Shown: piece after piece, positions 9,613-18,413 of the stretch | Position numbering within the stretch: the first letter of the stretch is position 1 | How the letters are laid out: each line of letters begins with the position of its first letter | DNA from: Marivibrio halodurans | GTDB taxonomy: Bacteria > Pseudomonadota > Alphaproteobacteria > UBA8366 > Aestuariispiraceae | Length of the DNA stretch: 64,000 nucleotides | Assembly: GCF_017963645.1 (NCBI RefSeq) | Contig: NZ_JAGMWN010000010.1 | Location: 56,808-120,807 of the forward strand | Direction of reading: 5' to 3' | Made by a program: the position numbers and the translations under genes | Notes under the pieces: model-generated | What the model was told of the DNA's origin: nothing | What the model saw: only the letters and a program-made list of their open reading frames with translations | Database searches by the model: none

Positions 9613-10658
9613 GCGTGCCGAGTCCCGAACGTATCGCGGAGATCGAGCGTTTCCTGGCCGGGGCCGGCTGGGAGGGCGCGGCGCACCGGCCGCTCGCCGA
9701 CGATGCCTCCTTCCGGCGGTATGAGCGGGTGACGCGCGGGGCGGATCGGGCGGTCCTGATGGACGCCCCGCCGGACAGGGAGCCGGTCGCCCCCTTCCTG
9801 AGGGTCGCGCGGCTGTTGCGCGGGCTGGGGTTGAGCGCGCCGGCGATCCTGGCCGAGGACCCGGCGCATGGGTTCCTGCTGCTGGAGGATTTCGGCGACC
9901 GGACGATGACGCGCCTTCTGGCGGAGGGGGAGGCGGAGGCACCGCTTTACGGCCTCGCCCTCGATGCGCTCATCCATCTGCATCGCGGCTTCTCGACCCG
10001 TGACGCGGCGGCGGCGGACCTGCCGCGCTACGACATGGCGCTCTATCTGCGGGAGGCCGCGCTCTTCACCGACTGGTACTGGCCCGCCGTCACCGGCCGG
10101 CCTTGCCCGGAGGCCGCGCGCACCGCCTATCTCGGCCATGTCGCCAATGCGCTGGAGGCGGCGTCGGGCGGCTTCGACACATTGGTGCTGCGCGACTATC
10201 ACGTGGACAATGTCATGCGGCTGGACGGGCGCCCGGGTGTCGCGGCCTGCGGCCTGCTCGATTTCCAGGACGCCGTGATCGGTCCGGCGGCCTACGATCT
10301 CGTCTCGCTTTTCGAGGATGCGCGCCGCGACGTCACGCCCGCCGTGTCGCAGGATCTGATGCGCCGTTACTTCGAGGCGTTCCCGACGCTCGACCCCGCG
10401 GCCTTCGCGGCGAGCTATTCGGCGCTCGGCGCGCAGCGCGCGCTCAAGATCCTGGGTATCTTCACCCGGCTCGACCGTCGCGACGGCAAGCCGCAGTATT
10501 TGCGTCATATTCCTCGCGTATGGGGATGGCTGGAAAAGGATTTGGCCCACCCCGCGCTCGCCGGTCTCGCCGGCTTCGTCGCCGATGCCTTTCCGGCCGA
10601 CCGGCGCGTCGCCCCGGCGGCGGCACCGGGTGTCTGGGCCGCGGGTCCGCCTGGATAG
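9609..10658 (+). CDS. amgK: AmgK, anomeric N-acetylmuramate/N-acetylglucosamine kinase
   Basis: A 349-residue aminoglycoside-phosphotransferase-fold kinase. The catalytic loop reads LRDYHVDNVM near residue 198 and the metal-binding loop LLDFQDAVIGPAAYDL near residue 218, both in the expected spacing. In the muropeptide salvage pathway AmgK phosphorylates the anomeric carbon of MurNAc (or GlcNAc), and MurU then makes UDP-MurNAc, bypassing de novo synthesis and fosfomycin inhibition. MurU is the next gene, 54 bp downstream, which strongly supports this choice over a generic phosphotransferase. The start ATG overlaps the tsaE stop. Confidence 0.9.
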   Translation: MSVPSPERIAEIERFLAGAGWEGAAHRPLADDASFRRYERVTRGADRAVLMDAPPDREPVAPFLRVARLLRGLGLSAPAILAEDPAHGFLLLEDFGDRTMTRLLAEGEAEAPLYGLALDALIHLHRGFSTRDAAAADLPRYDMALYLREAALFTDWYWPAVTGRPCPEAARTAYLGHVANALEAASGGFDTLVLRDYHVDNVMRLDGRPGVAACGLLDFQDAVIGPAAYDLVSLFEDARRDVTPAVSQDLMRRYFEAFPTLDPAAFAASYSALGAQRALKILGIFTRLDRRDGKPQYLRHIPRVWGWLEKDLAHPALAGLAGFVADAFPADRRVAPAAAPGVWAAGPPG

Positions 10659-10712
10659 AACCGGCCGGATGGAGTGGGCCGGATAGGATAACAATTGGGA
10701 GGACAACCCGGA

Positions 10713-11474
10713 ATGGCCGCACGGATCGACCGCGCCATGCTGCTCGCCGCCGGTTTCGGCAAACGCATGCGCCCGCTGACCGACGACCGGCCCAAGCCGC
10801 TGGTGGAACTCTGCGGCAAGCCGTTGATCGATTGGGCGATGGACCGCGTGACCCATCACGGCATCGACCGCATCGTCGTCAACGCGCACTACCTGGCCGC
10901 GCGCATCGATGACCATTTCGCCGGCAATCCGGCGGTGACGATCAGCCACGAGCCGGAGATCCTGGAGACCGGCGGCGGCGTGTCGAAGGCCCTGCCGCTG
11001 CTGCGCGGTCCGGCGGAAGGCGGGGCGCGGTCGGATGCGGACGCGGCCTTCTTCGTCATCAACGCGGATTCCGTCTGGCTCGACGGGACGCACCCGGCGT
11101 TGGAACGCCTGAACGATGCCTGGGACGCGACGCGGATGGACGCGCTTCTCCTCCTCCACCCGACGGTCGCGACGGACGATTACGACGGACCCGGCGACTA
11201 TCATCTGGAGCCCGACGGCCGGGCGCGCCGCCGTGCGGAGCATGAGATCGCCCCCTATCTCTTCACCGGGGTGCAGATCCTCTCGCCGCGCCTGTTCGCG
11301 GAGGCGCCGGACGGCGCCTTCTCCCTCAACCGTCTCTATGATCGGGCGGAGGCGGCGGGACGGCTCGCCGGGCTGGTCCATGACGGGGAATGGTACCATG
11401 TCGGCACGCCCCGGGCGCTGGCCGAGACGGAGGCGGTGATCGCGCGCGGCCAGGGCAGGAGCAATACGCGCTGA
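10713..11474 (+). CDS. murU: MurU, N-acetylmuramate-1-phosphate uridylyltransferase
   Basis: A 253-residue sugar nucleotidyltransferase. The N-terminus carries the signature LLAAGFGKRMRPLTDDRPKP, followed by LCGKPLIDWAMD. Members bind a nucleoside triphosphate and a sugar 1-phosphate; next to AmgK the substrate is almost certainly MurNAc-1-phosphate and UTP. The start ATG 10713 has a GGGAGGA ribosome site eight bases upstream; a TTG at 10695 would add six residues and is less likely. It converges with the cyclic-nucleotide-domain gene with only 20 bp between stops. Cytoplasmic peptidoglycan recycling. Confidence 0.9.
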   Translation: MAARIDRAMLLAAGFGKRMRPLTDDRPKPLVELCGKPLIDWAMDRVTHHGIDRIVVNAHYLAARIDDHFAGNPAVTISHEPEILETGGGVSKALPLLRGPAEGGARSDADAAFFVINADSVWLDGTHPALERLNDAWDATRMDALLLLHPTVATDDYDGPGDYHLEPDGRARRRAEHEIAPYLFTGVQILSPRLFAEAPDGAFSLNRLYDRAEAAGRLAGLVHDGEWYHVGTPRALAETEAVIARGQGRSNTR

Positions 11475-11494
11475 TCGCGCGCGGCCCGTCCGCG

Positions 11495-12184
11495 TTACCG
11501 CGCGCCGCCCAGGCTGCCCCTGTCGCTCACGGGCGCGGCGCGGGCCTCGGCCGCCTCCCAATTCCGCAGCAGACGCTCCACGATTACCCGCATCAGATAG
11601 AGCCCGAATTTCGGGTTCTGATAATAGAGCTGAAGCATCGCCTGATTGCCGAGACAATGGAGCGTGCAGTCGGTGGCGCAGACCGCCGTCACGGTGCGCG
11701 CGCGCTCGGGCGTGAAGAAGGCGATCTCGCCTATCAGCGCGCCGTCGGACAACGCGAAGTCGATTTCCACCAGCCGGACGGTGCCCGATTCGATCATGTA
11801 CATCGAATCCGCCCCGTCGCCCCTGCGGAACAACACGTCGCCCGCCGCCCGCCGCTCGACCCGCATATAGGGGAGCAGGGCCTCCATGCCGAAGCTCTCC
11901 CCCTCATGCTCGCGTCGGATCGTGCGCACGAGCCGCAGCATCTGCCAGAGCCGCAAGGCGTTGAGCGGTAGCAGGATCGCATGCAGCAGTGCCGTCGGCC
12001 CGATACCCGCCACGAGCCCGAATGTCAGGAAGGACGCGTTGCCCAGGATCGCCCCCGCGCGCAGCGGAATCATCGTCTTGCGGTGCATCGACAACAGCGT
12101 GATCGCGCCCGCGACATAGCCGATCAGATCGACCCACATCGGGTGATCGGTTTCGAACATCGGCTCGAACAGCCCCTCCAGCAT
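11495..12184 (-). CDS. Membrane protein with C-terminal cyclic nucleotide-binding domain
   Basis: A 229-residue protein. The first 85 residues hold two to three hydrophobic segments (LIGYVAGAITLLSM; AGAILGNASFLTFGLVAGIG; ALLHAILLPLNALRLW). Residues about 105-215 form a Crp/K-channel-type cyclic nucleotide-binding fold with GDVLFRRGDGADSMYMIESG and the phosphate-cassette region ALIGEIAFFTPERARTVTA. There is no DNA-binding helix after the domain, so it is a membrane sensor or regulator and not a Crp-type transcription factor. I chose ATG 12184 because GGGGGG lies eight bases upstream; an ATG at 12202 is possible. It is divergent from an SLC13 permease, which may or may not be its partner. Exact role unknown. 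Confidence 0.75.
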   Translation of the reverse strand: MLEGLFEPMFETDHPMWVDLIGYVAGAITLLSMHRKTMIPLRAGAILGNASFLTFGLVAGIGPTALLHAILLPLNALRLWQMLRLVRTIRREHEGESFGMEALLPYMRVERRAAGDVLFRRGDGADSMYMIESGTVRLVEIDFALSDGALIGEIAFFTPERARTVTAVCATDCTLHCLGNQAMLQLYYQNPKFGLYLMRVIVERLLRNWEAAEARAAPVSDRGSLGGAR

Positions 12185-12486
12185 GGCCGCGCGTCCCCCC
12201 ATCCCATGCCGGCCGGCCCGACCGCCGGGCCGATATGTCGGCGCGGACAGCGTTGCGCGCCCACTTGCCGCCTGTCAACGAACCCGCTTTGCGCAAGTCT
12301 TCGTAATCGGTAGGCTTGCGGGTCGACGCGATCCGATGGACGGGTCCATCCGCGGGGGCGCAAAGCAAGCTGGCACCATGCGCCGCCCATGTCCCAGAGC
12401 CTTGCCTGCCGGGGTCCGCGGGGGCCGCCGGGCCAATTGGGGCCACCGGATGGGGCCCACCGGAAAAGAGGGGAACCCGCCCGCCG
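12185..12486. other. Divergent intergenic region
   Basis: About 300 bp between the cyclic-nucleotide-domain gene and the SLC13 gene. It must hold promoters in both directions. A possible TTGCGC (12289-12294) with TAGGCT 16 bp later is too weak to call. I see no RNA gene or repeat. Confidence 0.4.
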
Positions 12487-14346
12487 ATGTCGCTCGCCGC
12501 CGAACCCGTAAGCCTGCAGATGATTCTGGTCTTCGCGCTGATCGGCGTGACGCTGATCCTCTATGCGACGGAGAGGCTGCCGCTGGAGGTTACCTCCCTT
12601 GGTGTCGTCTGCGCGCTGATGGTGCTGTTCCAGGCCCTGCCGGTGCGCGACGAGGACGGGGCCAACCTGATGACGCCCGGCGCCTTGTTGGGTGGTTTCG
12701 CCAACCCGGCATTGCTGACCGTCCTGGCGCTCCTGATCCTGGGGGAGGGGCTGAACCGTACCGGATCGCTCGACCGGGTCTCGGCGGCGGTGCACGGGCT
12801 TTCGCGCGGTTCGCCCGCCCTGTCGGCGCTGGTGGCGCTGCTGCTGGTGGCGGGGACCAGCGCGGTGCTGAACAATATCCCGGTCGTGGTGATCTTCATC
12901 CCGATCATGCAGGCGCTGGCGGTGCGCAACGATATGGCGCCCTCGCGCTACATGATGCCGCTCAGCTTCGCGGCGATCCTGGGCGGCATGACGACGTTGA
13001 TCGGCTCCTCCACCAACCTGCTGGTCTCCAGCGCCCTGATCGACATGGGGGAGCGCGGGTTCGGCTTCTTCAGCTTCACCATTCCGGGGCTCGTGGTCGC
13101 GGGCGCGGGCCTCGTCTATGTGATCTTCGCTCTGCCGCGCCTGTTGCCCGAACGGCACACGACCGGCACGGAGCTTCGCGCCGCCGCGCGCCAGTTCAAG
13201 GCCCAGATAGAGGTCGCCGCCGACAGCCCCTTCGCGGGCATGCGGCCGGTCTCGGGCTTCTTTCCGAAATTGCCCGGGATCACGGTGCTGTCCGTCCAGC
13301 GCGGGGCCGAGACCTATTTCCCGCCCTATGACGAGGACCTTTCCCTGGCCGACGGCGACGTGATGGTGATCGCGGCGACCCGGGACAAGCTGACGGACCT
13401 GTTCAAGAGCGCGCCGGACACGCTGCGCCCGACCCTCGCGGCCGACGGCCCCCTGCCGGAGGGGGGGCAGGACGGGCCGATGATGCAGGACATGCAGGCG
13501 CTGGCGGAGGTGATGGTGCCGCCGAATTCGCGTCTGGTCGGCCTCACCCTCGATCGCGCGGGCTTCCGCTATCGCCATGCCTGCGCCGTCCTGGGGGTGG
13601 AGCGGCGCAGCCGCATGCTGCGCCGCCGCCCGACCGACGTGCCGCTGGAGGCCGGCGATATCCTGCTGATTCAGGGCCGCCGGCCCGATATCGAGGCGCT
13701 GCGCGGCAGTCAGGAGGTGGTGCTGCTGGAATGGTCGGCGGAGGATCTGCCGCAGACCCACCACGCGACGCGCGCGGTGCTGATCTTCCTCGGCGTGGTC
13801 GGCGCGGCGGCCAGCGGGCTGGTCCCGACGGAGGTCGCGGCCCTGACCGGGGCGACGGCGATGATCCTCTCCGGCGCGCTCAATCTGGACGAGGCGATCC
13901 GGGCGATCGACCGCAAGATCATCCTGCTGATCGCGGCCGCGCTGGCGCTTGGCTCCGCCATGCAGGCGACGGGGGGCGCGGATTTCCTCGCGCTCGGCCT
14001 GTTGGCGGCCCTGGGGGACGCCCCGCCGGCGGTCGTGCTCTCCGCGTTCTTCATGTTGGTCGCGGTACTCGCCAATATTCTGTCAACGAAGGCGACGGCG
14101 GTGCTCTTCACGCCGATCGCGGCGGCGGTCGCCCACCATATCGGCGTCGGGGTGGAAGCCTTCGCGGTCGCCGTCGTCTTCGCCGCCAACTGCTCCTTCG
14201 CCAGCCCCGTGGGCTATCAGACCAATCTGCTGGTCATGGCGCCGGGCGGCTATCGGTTCCTCGATTTCGTCAAGGCGGGCGCGCCCCTGATGGTGATCTG
14301 CTGGCTCGCCTTCAGTCTCTTCGCGCCGCTGTGGTTCGATTTGTGA
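12487..14346 (+). CDS. SLC13-family permease with central TrkA-C (RCK_C) domains
   Basis: A 619-residue transporter. An N-terminal membrane half includes GLNRTGSL, NNIPVVVIFIP and the substrate/Na-site-like GGMTTLIGSSTNLLVS. A soluble middle section (about residues 210-410) has the repeated pattern of two TrkA C-terminal domains (for example PGITVLSVQRGAETYFPPYD and ADGDVMVIAA). A second membrane half ends with a matching PVGYQTNLLVMAPGGYRFLDF. This is the divalent anion:sodium symporter architecture seen in many bacterial sulfate or dicarboxylate transporters; the substrate is not predictable. The TrkA-C domains probably sense a ligand. ATG 12487 gives the natural N-terminus. MarC follows closely. 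Confidence 0.88.
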   Translation: MSLAAEPVSLQMILVFALIGVTLILYATERLPLEVTSLGVVCALMVLFQALPVRDEDGANLMTPGALLGGFANPALLTVLALLILGEGLNRTGSLDRVSAAVHGLSRGSPALSALVALLLVAGTSAVLNNIPVVVIFIPIMQALAVRNDMAPSRYMMPLSFAAILGGMTTLIGSSTNLLVSSALIDMGERGFGFFSFTIPGLVVAGAGLVYVIFALPRLLPERHTTGTELRAAARQFKAQIEVAADSPFAGMRPVSGFFPKLPGITVLSVQRGAETYFPPYDEDLSLADGDVMVIAATRDKLTDLFKSAPDTLRPTLAADGPLPEGGQDGPMMQDMQALAEVMVPPNSRLVGLTLDRAGFRYRHACAVLGVERRSRMLRRRPTDVPLEAGDILLIQGRRPDIEALRGSQEVVLLEWSAEDLPQTHHATRAVLIFLGVVGAAASGLVPTEVAALTGATAMILSGALNLDEAIRAIDRKIILLIAAALALGSAMQATGGADFLALGLLAALGDAPPAVVLSAFFMLVAVLANILSTKATAVLFTPIAAAVAHHIGVGVEAFAVAVVFAANCSFASPVGYQTNLLVMAPGGYRFLDFVKAGAPLMVICWLAFSLFAPLWFDL

Positions 14347-14358
14347 GGGGGACGCTTG

Positions 14359-15042
14359 GTGAGCCTGCCCTTCGACCTCCTCTGGCAGAATTTCCTGGTC
14401 GCCTTCCTCGCCTATTTCGCGGCGATCGGGCCGATCGACGTGGCGGCGATCTTCGCCTCCATCACCGCCGGGGCCCCACCCCGGGCACGGCGCGCCATGG
14501 CCTTGAAGGGCGTGGGGATCGCGGCGGCGATCCTGGGGGCGTTCCTGCTGTTCGGCCCGGCGCTGCTGAAGCATCTCGGCATCTCGCTCGCCGCGCTCCG
14601 GACGGCGGGCGGGGTGCTGTTGTTCCTGATCGCGCTCGACATGGTCTTCGCCCGCCATTCCGGCGGCAGTTCCGCCAGCGACGAGGAACGCGTGGAGGCC
14701 GTGGGCAAGGAGGATGTTTCCGTCTTTCCCCTGGCGACCCCGCTGATCGCGGGGCCGGGGGCGATCGGCCTGACCGTGCTGCTGATCGCCGAGCGCGAGG
14801 GCGCGCCTGCCCGCATCGCCGCCGTGGTCACCGCGCTTTGCTGCATCCTGCTGTTGACTTATGTGCTGCTGCTCGGGGCCACGCGCATCCAGAAGTTGCT
14901 CGGTGTCACCGGCCTCAATGTGGTGACGCGGGTCGTCGGCGTGCTGCTGGCCGCGCTCGCGGTGCAGTTCGTGTTCGACGGGCTGGCGGATAGCGGGCTC
15001 TTCACGGCGTCGGACCCGGGCGGGCATGGCGGTCCCCTGTGA
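14359..15042 (+). CDS. MarC/YhgN family inner membrane protein
   Basis: A 227-residue protein with six predicted membrane segments and the MarC pattern, including an early AAIGPIDVAAIFASIT and a central FPLATPLIAGPGAIGLTVLL. The family is widespread, and its function remains unsettled despite the historical link to multiple antibiotic resistance. GTG 14359 is preceded by GAGGGGGA at a good distance; TTG 14356 is an alternative adding one residue. It begins 12 bp after the SLC13 stop, so the two are probably co-transcribed. Confidence 0.85.
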   Translation: MSLPFDLLWQNFLVAFLAYFAAIGPIDVAAIFASITAGAPPRARRAMALKGVGIAAAILGAFLLFGPALLKHLGISLAALRTAGGVLLFLIALDMVFARHSGGSSASDEERVEAVGKEDVSVFPLATPLIAGPGAIGLTVLLIAEREGAPARIAAVVTALCCILLLTYVLLLGATRIQKLLGVTGLNVVTRVVGVLLAALAVQFVFDGLADSGLFTASDPGGHGGPL

Positions 15043-15061
15043 GCGGCCGCGCGCAACGGGC

Positions 15062-15090
15062 TTGAGTTGGGCGGCCTTTTGGCTTACATA
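15062..15090 (+). promoter_or_regulatory. Predicted sigma-70 type promoter of the rimP-nusA-infB cluster
   Basis: TTGAGT (15062-15067), a 17-bp spacer, and TACATA (15085-15090). It is the best box pair I see in the gap before rimP, and transcription would start near 15097, upstream of the attenuator-like hairpin. Confidence 0.55.
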
Positions 15091-15130
15091 AACGCCATAC
15101 TTGCTGGTTCCGCTTGAATGGCGGTTTCGG

Positions 15131-15156
15131 GGGTGGGCCGCGGCCCGCCCTTTTTT
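15131..15156 (+). terminator. GC hairpin plus T6 in the rimP leader: terminator or attenuator
   Basis: GGGTGGGCCGCGGCCCGCCC (15131-15150) folds into a short, very stable hairpin and is followed directly by TTTTTT. It lies between the predicted promoter and the rimP start, so it would stop much of the transcription before the operon. It is too far (about 90 bp) past marC, and on the wrong side of the promoter, to be only the marC terminator. Confidence 0.7.
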
Positions 15157-15234
15157 GTTCCCGCGACCCGTGGCTTCCCGCTTCAGGGCACTTGTCCGCG
15201 ACCCGGGCCGCATTCGACCAGAACGAGGGATTCG

Positions 15235-15864
15235 ATGGCGATCGAAGCGCGTATCCGCGAATTGATCGAGCCCGCGATCGAGGAGATGGGCTTCGAGATC
15301 GTGCGCGTGCGGTATTCCGGCTCCAAGCGTCCGACATTGCAGATCATGGCCGACCGCAAGGACGAGGCACCGATCAGCGTCGACGATTGCGCCGATATCA
15401 GCCGTGCCGTTTCCGCCATCCTGGATGTCGACGATCCGATCCCCGATGCCTATTCGCTGGAAGTCTCCTCGCCCGGGATCGACCGGCCGCTGGTCCGTCC
15501 GCGCGACTATGAGCGTTTCGCCGGCTTCGAGGCGAAGGTCGAACTGGCCCGCATGACGGGCGGCCAGAAGCGCTTCCGGGGCATGCTGGCCGGGATCGAG
15601 GAGGGCGACGTCCTGCTCGACATGACCGAGGACGGTGCCAAGCAGACGACCCGCGTGCGTCTTCCCTTCACGGAGATCGCGACGGCCAAGCTGGTGCTGA
15701 CCGACGCGCTGATCGCCTGGGCGGAGGCGCAGCAGGAAGAGCACGACCTCTATGACGAGGACGATGTCGAGTTCGAGGACGGCGTCGAAGCCGATGCGAA
15801 CGACGACTGGGATGACGACTGGGACGACGAGGATACCGAGGGCACGGCCGCGGGCCGCGCCTGA
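15235..15864 (+). CDS. rimP: RimP, 30S ribosome maturation factor
   Basis: A 209-residue protein. The N-terminal alpha/beta domain has IRELIEPAIEEMGFEIVRVRYSG, and the family signature YSLEVSSPGIDRPL lies near residue 77, followed by the C-terminal Sm-like domain. RimP helps assemble the 30S subunit. The last 45 or so residues are an extra, almost purely acidic tail (runs of D, E and DDW), longer than in typical 150-170-residue homologues. ATG 15235 is the family start; an upstream in-frame ATG at 15118 would run through the terminator hairpin and is rejected. It is the first gene of the cluster. Confidence 0.95.
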   Translation: MAIEARIRELIEPAIEEMGFEIVRVRYSGSKRPTLQIMADRKDEAPISVDDCADISRAVSAILDVDDPIPDAYSLEVSSPGIDRPLVRPRDYERFAGFEAKVELARMTGGQKRFRGMLAGIEEGDVLLDMTEDGAKQTTRVRLPFTEIATAKLVLTDALIAWAEAQQEEHDLYDEDDVEFEDGVEADANDDWDDDWDDEDTEGTAAGRA

Positions 15865-15922
15865 GTTGCTGCAACCCGCCCACGCCGGATCGCGCGGGCG
15901 CCAACGACGAGAGACCGACGAT

Positions 15923-17581
15923 ATGGAAGGCGTTACGATCACCCGGACCGACATGCTGGCCGTCGCCGACGCGGTGGCGCGCGAGAAGTCGATCGAGCGC
16001 GAGCTGGTGCTCGAGGCGATGGAGCAGGCGATCCAGAAGGCCGGCCGCTCGAAATACGGCCATGAGCACGATATCCGCGCCCATATCGACCGTAAGACCG
16101 GCGAGATCGTGCTGGCCCGCTATATCGAGGTGGTGACGCCCGAGGAGCTGGAGAACGAGGTGACCCAGATCACCCTCGACCGCGCGCGCAAGAAGAAGGC
16201 CGACGCGGAGGTGGGTGAGTTCCTGGTGGACCGCCTGCCGCCGATCGATTTCGGCCGCATCGCCGCCCAGACCGCCAAGCAGGTGATCGTCCAGAAGGTT
16301 CGCGAGGCCGAGCGTCAGCGCCAGTACGAGGAGTACAAGGACCGCATCGGCGAGATCGTCAACGGCATCGTCAAGCGGGTCGAGTTCGGCAATGTCACCG
16401 TCGACCTCGGCCGGGCCGAGGCCGTCATGCGCCGCGACGAGGTGATCCCGCGCGAGCATTTCAAGCGTGGCGACCGGGTGCGTTGCTATATCTACGACGT
16501 GCGCGAGGAAGCGCGCGGCCCGCAGATCTTCGTTTCCCGCACGCGTCCCGAATTCATGGCCAAGCTGTTCGCCCAGGAAGTGCCGGAGATCTATGACGGC
16601 GTCATCGAGATCCGCCGCGTCGCGCGCGATCCGGGCAGCCGGGCGAAGATCGCCGTGATTTCCAACGACGGCTCGATCGATCCGGTCGGCGCCTGCGTCG
16701 GCATGCGCGGCAGCCGCGTGCAGGCCGTCGTCGCCGAGCTTCAGGGCGAAAAGATCGACATCATTCCCTGGTCGGCCGAGGACGCGACCTTCGTCGTCAA
16801 CGCCCTCGCCCCGGCCGAGGTCAGCAAGGTCGTGATGGACGAGGACACCAACACCATCGAGGTGGTGGTGCCCGACGATCAGCTTTCGCTCGCCATCGGA
16901 CGGCGTGGCCAGAATGTGCGCCTCGCCTCGATGTTGAGCGGCTGGAACATCGACATCATGACCGAGGACCAAGAGAGCGAGAAGCGTCAGCGCGAGTTCA
17001 ACGAGCGCTCCGAGGCCTTCATGAATGCCCTCGACGTCGATGACGTGATCGCCCGCCTGCTGGTTACCGAGGGCTTCACCACCGTCGAGGAAATCGCCTA
17101 TGTCCCGATGGACGAGCTTGGCTCGATCGAGGGTTTCGACGAGGAGGTGGCCGAGGAATTGCGCGCCCGCGCGGCGAGCTTCCTGGAGGCCGAGGCCAAG
17201 CGCCTGGAGGATCGCCGGCGCGAGCTCGGCGTGACCGACGAACTGGCGGAGATGGAGGGGCTGACGGCCCCGATGCTGGTCGCGCTGGGCGAGGACGAGG
17301 TGCGCACGCTGGAGGATTTCGCCGGGCTGGCGGCCGACGAGCTGACGAGCCCCGAGGACGGCATCCTGCGTAACTTCGACATCGACGAGGATCGCGCGAC
17401 CGAGATGGTCATGAACGCGCGGTTCGCCGCCGGTTGGATCACGGAGGAGGATCTGGCCCGCCTGCGTGCCGAGATGGCGGGCGAGGTCTATGGCGACCCG
17501 GCGGACGAGGAAACGCTGGCCGAGGCCGAGGCGGCGGCCGGCGCGGGTGCCGCCCCGACGGCGCCCGGCGGCGGCCTGTGA
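15923..17581 (+). CDS. nusA: NusA, transcription elongation/termination factor
   Basis: A 552-residue protein with the full alphaproteobacterial layout. The NusA N-terminal RNA polymerase-binding domain covers residues 1-130, followed by an S1 domain (IGEIVNGIVKRVEFGNVTVDL, about 144-200). Two KH domains follow (VGACVGMRGSRVQAVV near 255; LAIGRRGQNVRLAS near 325). The C-terminal region has helix-hairpin-helix repeats of the Rad51-type family and an acidic end. NusA modulates pausing, termination and antitermination, and may act on the leader hairpin ahead of this operon. ATG 15923 starts the conserved N-terminus. Confidence 0.97.
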   Translation: MEGVTITRTDMLAVADAVAREKSIERELVLEAMEQAIQKAGRSKYGHEHDIRAHIDRKTGEIVLARYIEVVTPEELENEVTQITLDRARKKKADAEVGEFLVDRLPPIDFGRIAAQTAKQVIVQKVREAERQRQYEEYKDRIGEIVNGIVKRVEFGNVTVDLGRAEAVMRRDEVIPREHFKRGDRVRCYIYDVREEARGPQIFVSRTRPEFMAKLFAQEVPEIYDGVIEIRRVARDPGSRAKIAVISNDGSIDPVGACVGMRGSRVQAVVAELQGEKIDIIPWSAEDATFVVNALAPAEVSKVVMDEDTNTIEVVVPDDQLSLAIGRRGQNVRLASMLSGWNIDIMTEDQESEKRQREFNERSEAFMNALDVDDVIARLLVTEGFTTVEEIAYVPMDELGSIEGFDEEVAEELRARAASFLEAEAKRLEDRRRELGVTDELAEMEGLTAPMLVALGEDEVRTLEDFAGLAADELTSPEDGILRNFDIDEDRATEMVMNARFAAGWITEEDLARLRAEMAGEVYGDPADEETLAEAEAAAGAGAAPTAPGGGL

Positions 17582-17615
17582 TCCGTCGGCTGGCCGGAAC
17601 GATGGGTGCGGCGCC

Positions 17616-18413
17616 ATGGATGGGCTGGTGGATGACACGGACGCCGACGATGCGCTGACGGACGCGCTCGACGCGGGGCCGCGGAAGGAGCGCGTTAAGG
17701 GCCGCGCCGATGAGGGGGCCGATGAGGGGGGGGACGACGGTGGCCGGGACGGACCGGTTCGCCGATGCCTCGCCACCGGCGCGCGCCGGCCGCAGGCCGC
17801 GATGATCCGATTCGTGCTGTCGCCCGACGGGACGGTCACGCCGGACTTGGCCGCGCGGCTGCCGGGGCGCGGAATGTGGTTGAGCGCGGATGTTGGAAGC
17901 ATTAAGACGGCATGCGCGCGTAATCTGTTCGCCAAGGCGGCACGGGCGCGGGCCGTCGTCCCCGCCGATCTGGCGGAGACGATCGAACGGTTGCTGGCGC
18001 GGCGCTGTGTCGAGACCCTCTCGCTCGCGCGGCGTGCCGGCGAGGCGGTGACGGGCTTCGAGAAGGTGCGCGCCGCGCTGGAGAAGGGCGAGGCGGCGGT
18101 CCTGGTCGAGGCGCTGGACGGTGCGGATGACGGCCGGCGCAAGCTGCGTCAGGCGCGCGCCCGGGCCGACCGCCCCTCGGTCGAGCCGGTGACATGTCTC
18201 ACGGCCGGGGAAATCGGCGAGGCCTTCGGCCGGGAGCGGGCGGTTCACGCGGCGCTGCGGGCCGGCGGGCTGGCCAGAAAATTGACGCGCGAGGCCGGGC
18301 GGCTCGACGGGTTTCGCGCGAATGGGCGCGAGGACCGGGCGGTCGCGCGCCGACCGAACGACGGTGGTGCCGGTCAAGGGGCCGGCGGCCAAACCGACGA
18401 CGAAGGAAGATGA
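17616..18413 (+). CDS. YlxR/DUF448 RNA-binding protein with L7Ae-like domain
   Basis: A 265-residue protein. After a charged N-terminal stretch, residues about 48-120 match Ylx[21 protein letters not shown], then FAKAARAR. A second, L7Ae/YlxQ-like region follows ([21 protein letters not shown]...[15 protein letters not shown]). YlxR is a small conserved protein sitting between nusA and infB in most bacteria; in this lineage the two small factors are fused. The C-terminus is a low-complexity Gly/Arg/Asp tail. Its stop (18411-18413) overlaps the infB start region, suggesting coupling. Confidence 0.9.
   Translation: MDGLVDDTDADDALTDALDAGPRKERVKGRADEGADEGGDDGGRDGPVRRCLATGARRPQAAMIRFVLSPDGTVTPDLAARLPGRGMWLSADVGSIKTACARNLFAKAARARAVVPADLAETIERLLARRCVETLSLARRAGEAVTGFEKVRAALEKGEAAVLVEALDGADDGRRKLRQARARADRPSVEPVTCLTAGEIGEAFGRERAVHAALRAGGLARKLTREAGRLDGFRANGREDRAVARRPNDGGAGQGAGGQTDDEGR

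Noticed and set aside
15668..18142. 824-codon minus-strand frame over rimP-nusA-ylxR
   Set aside because: Antisense shadow of NusA with no motifs or ribosome site.
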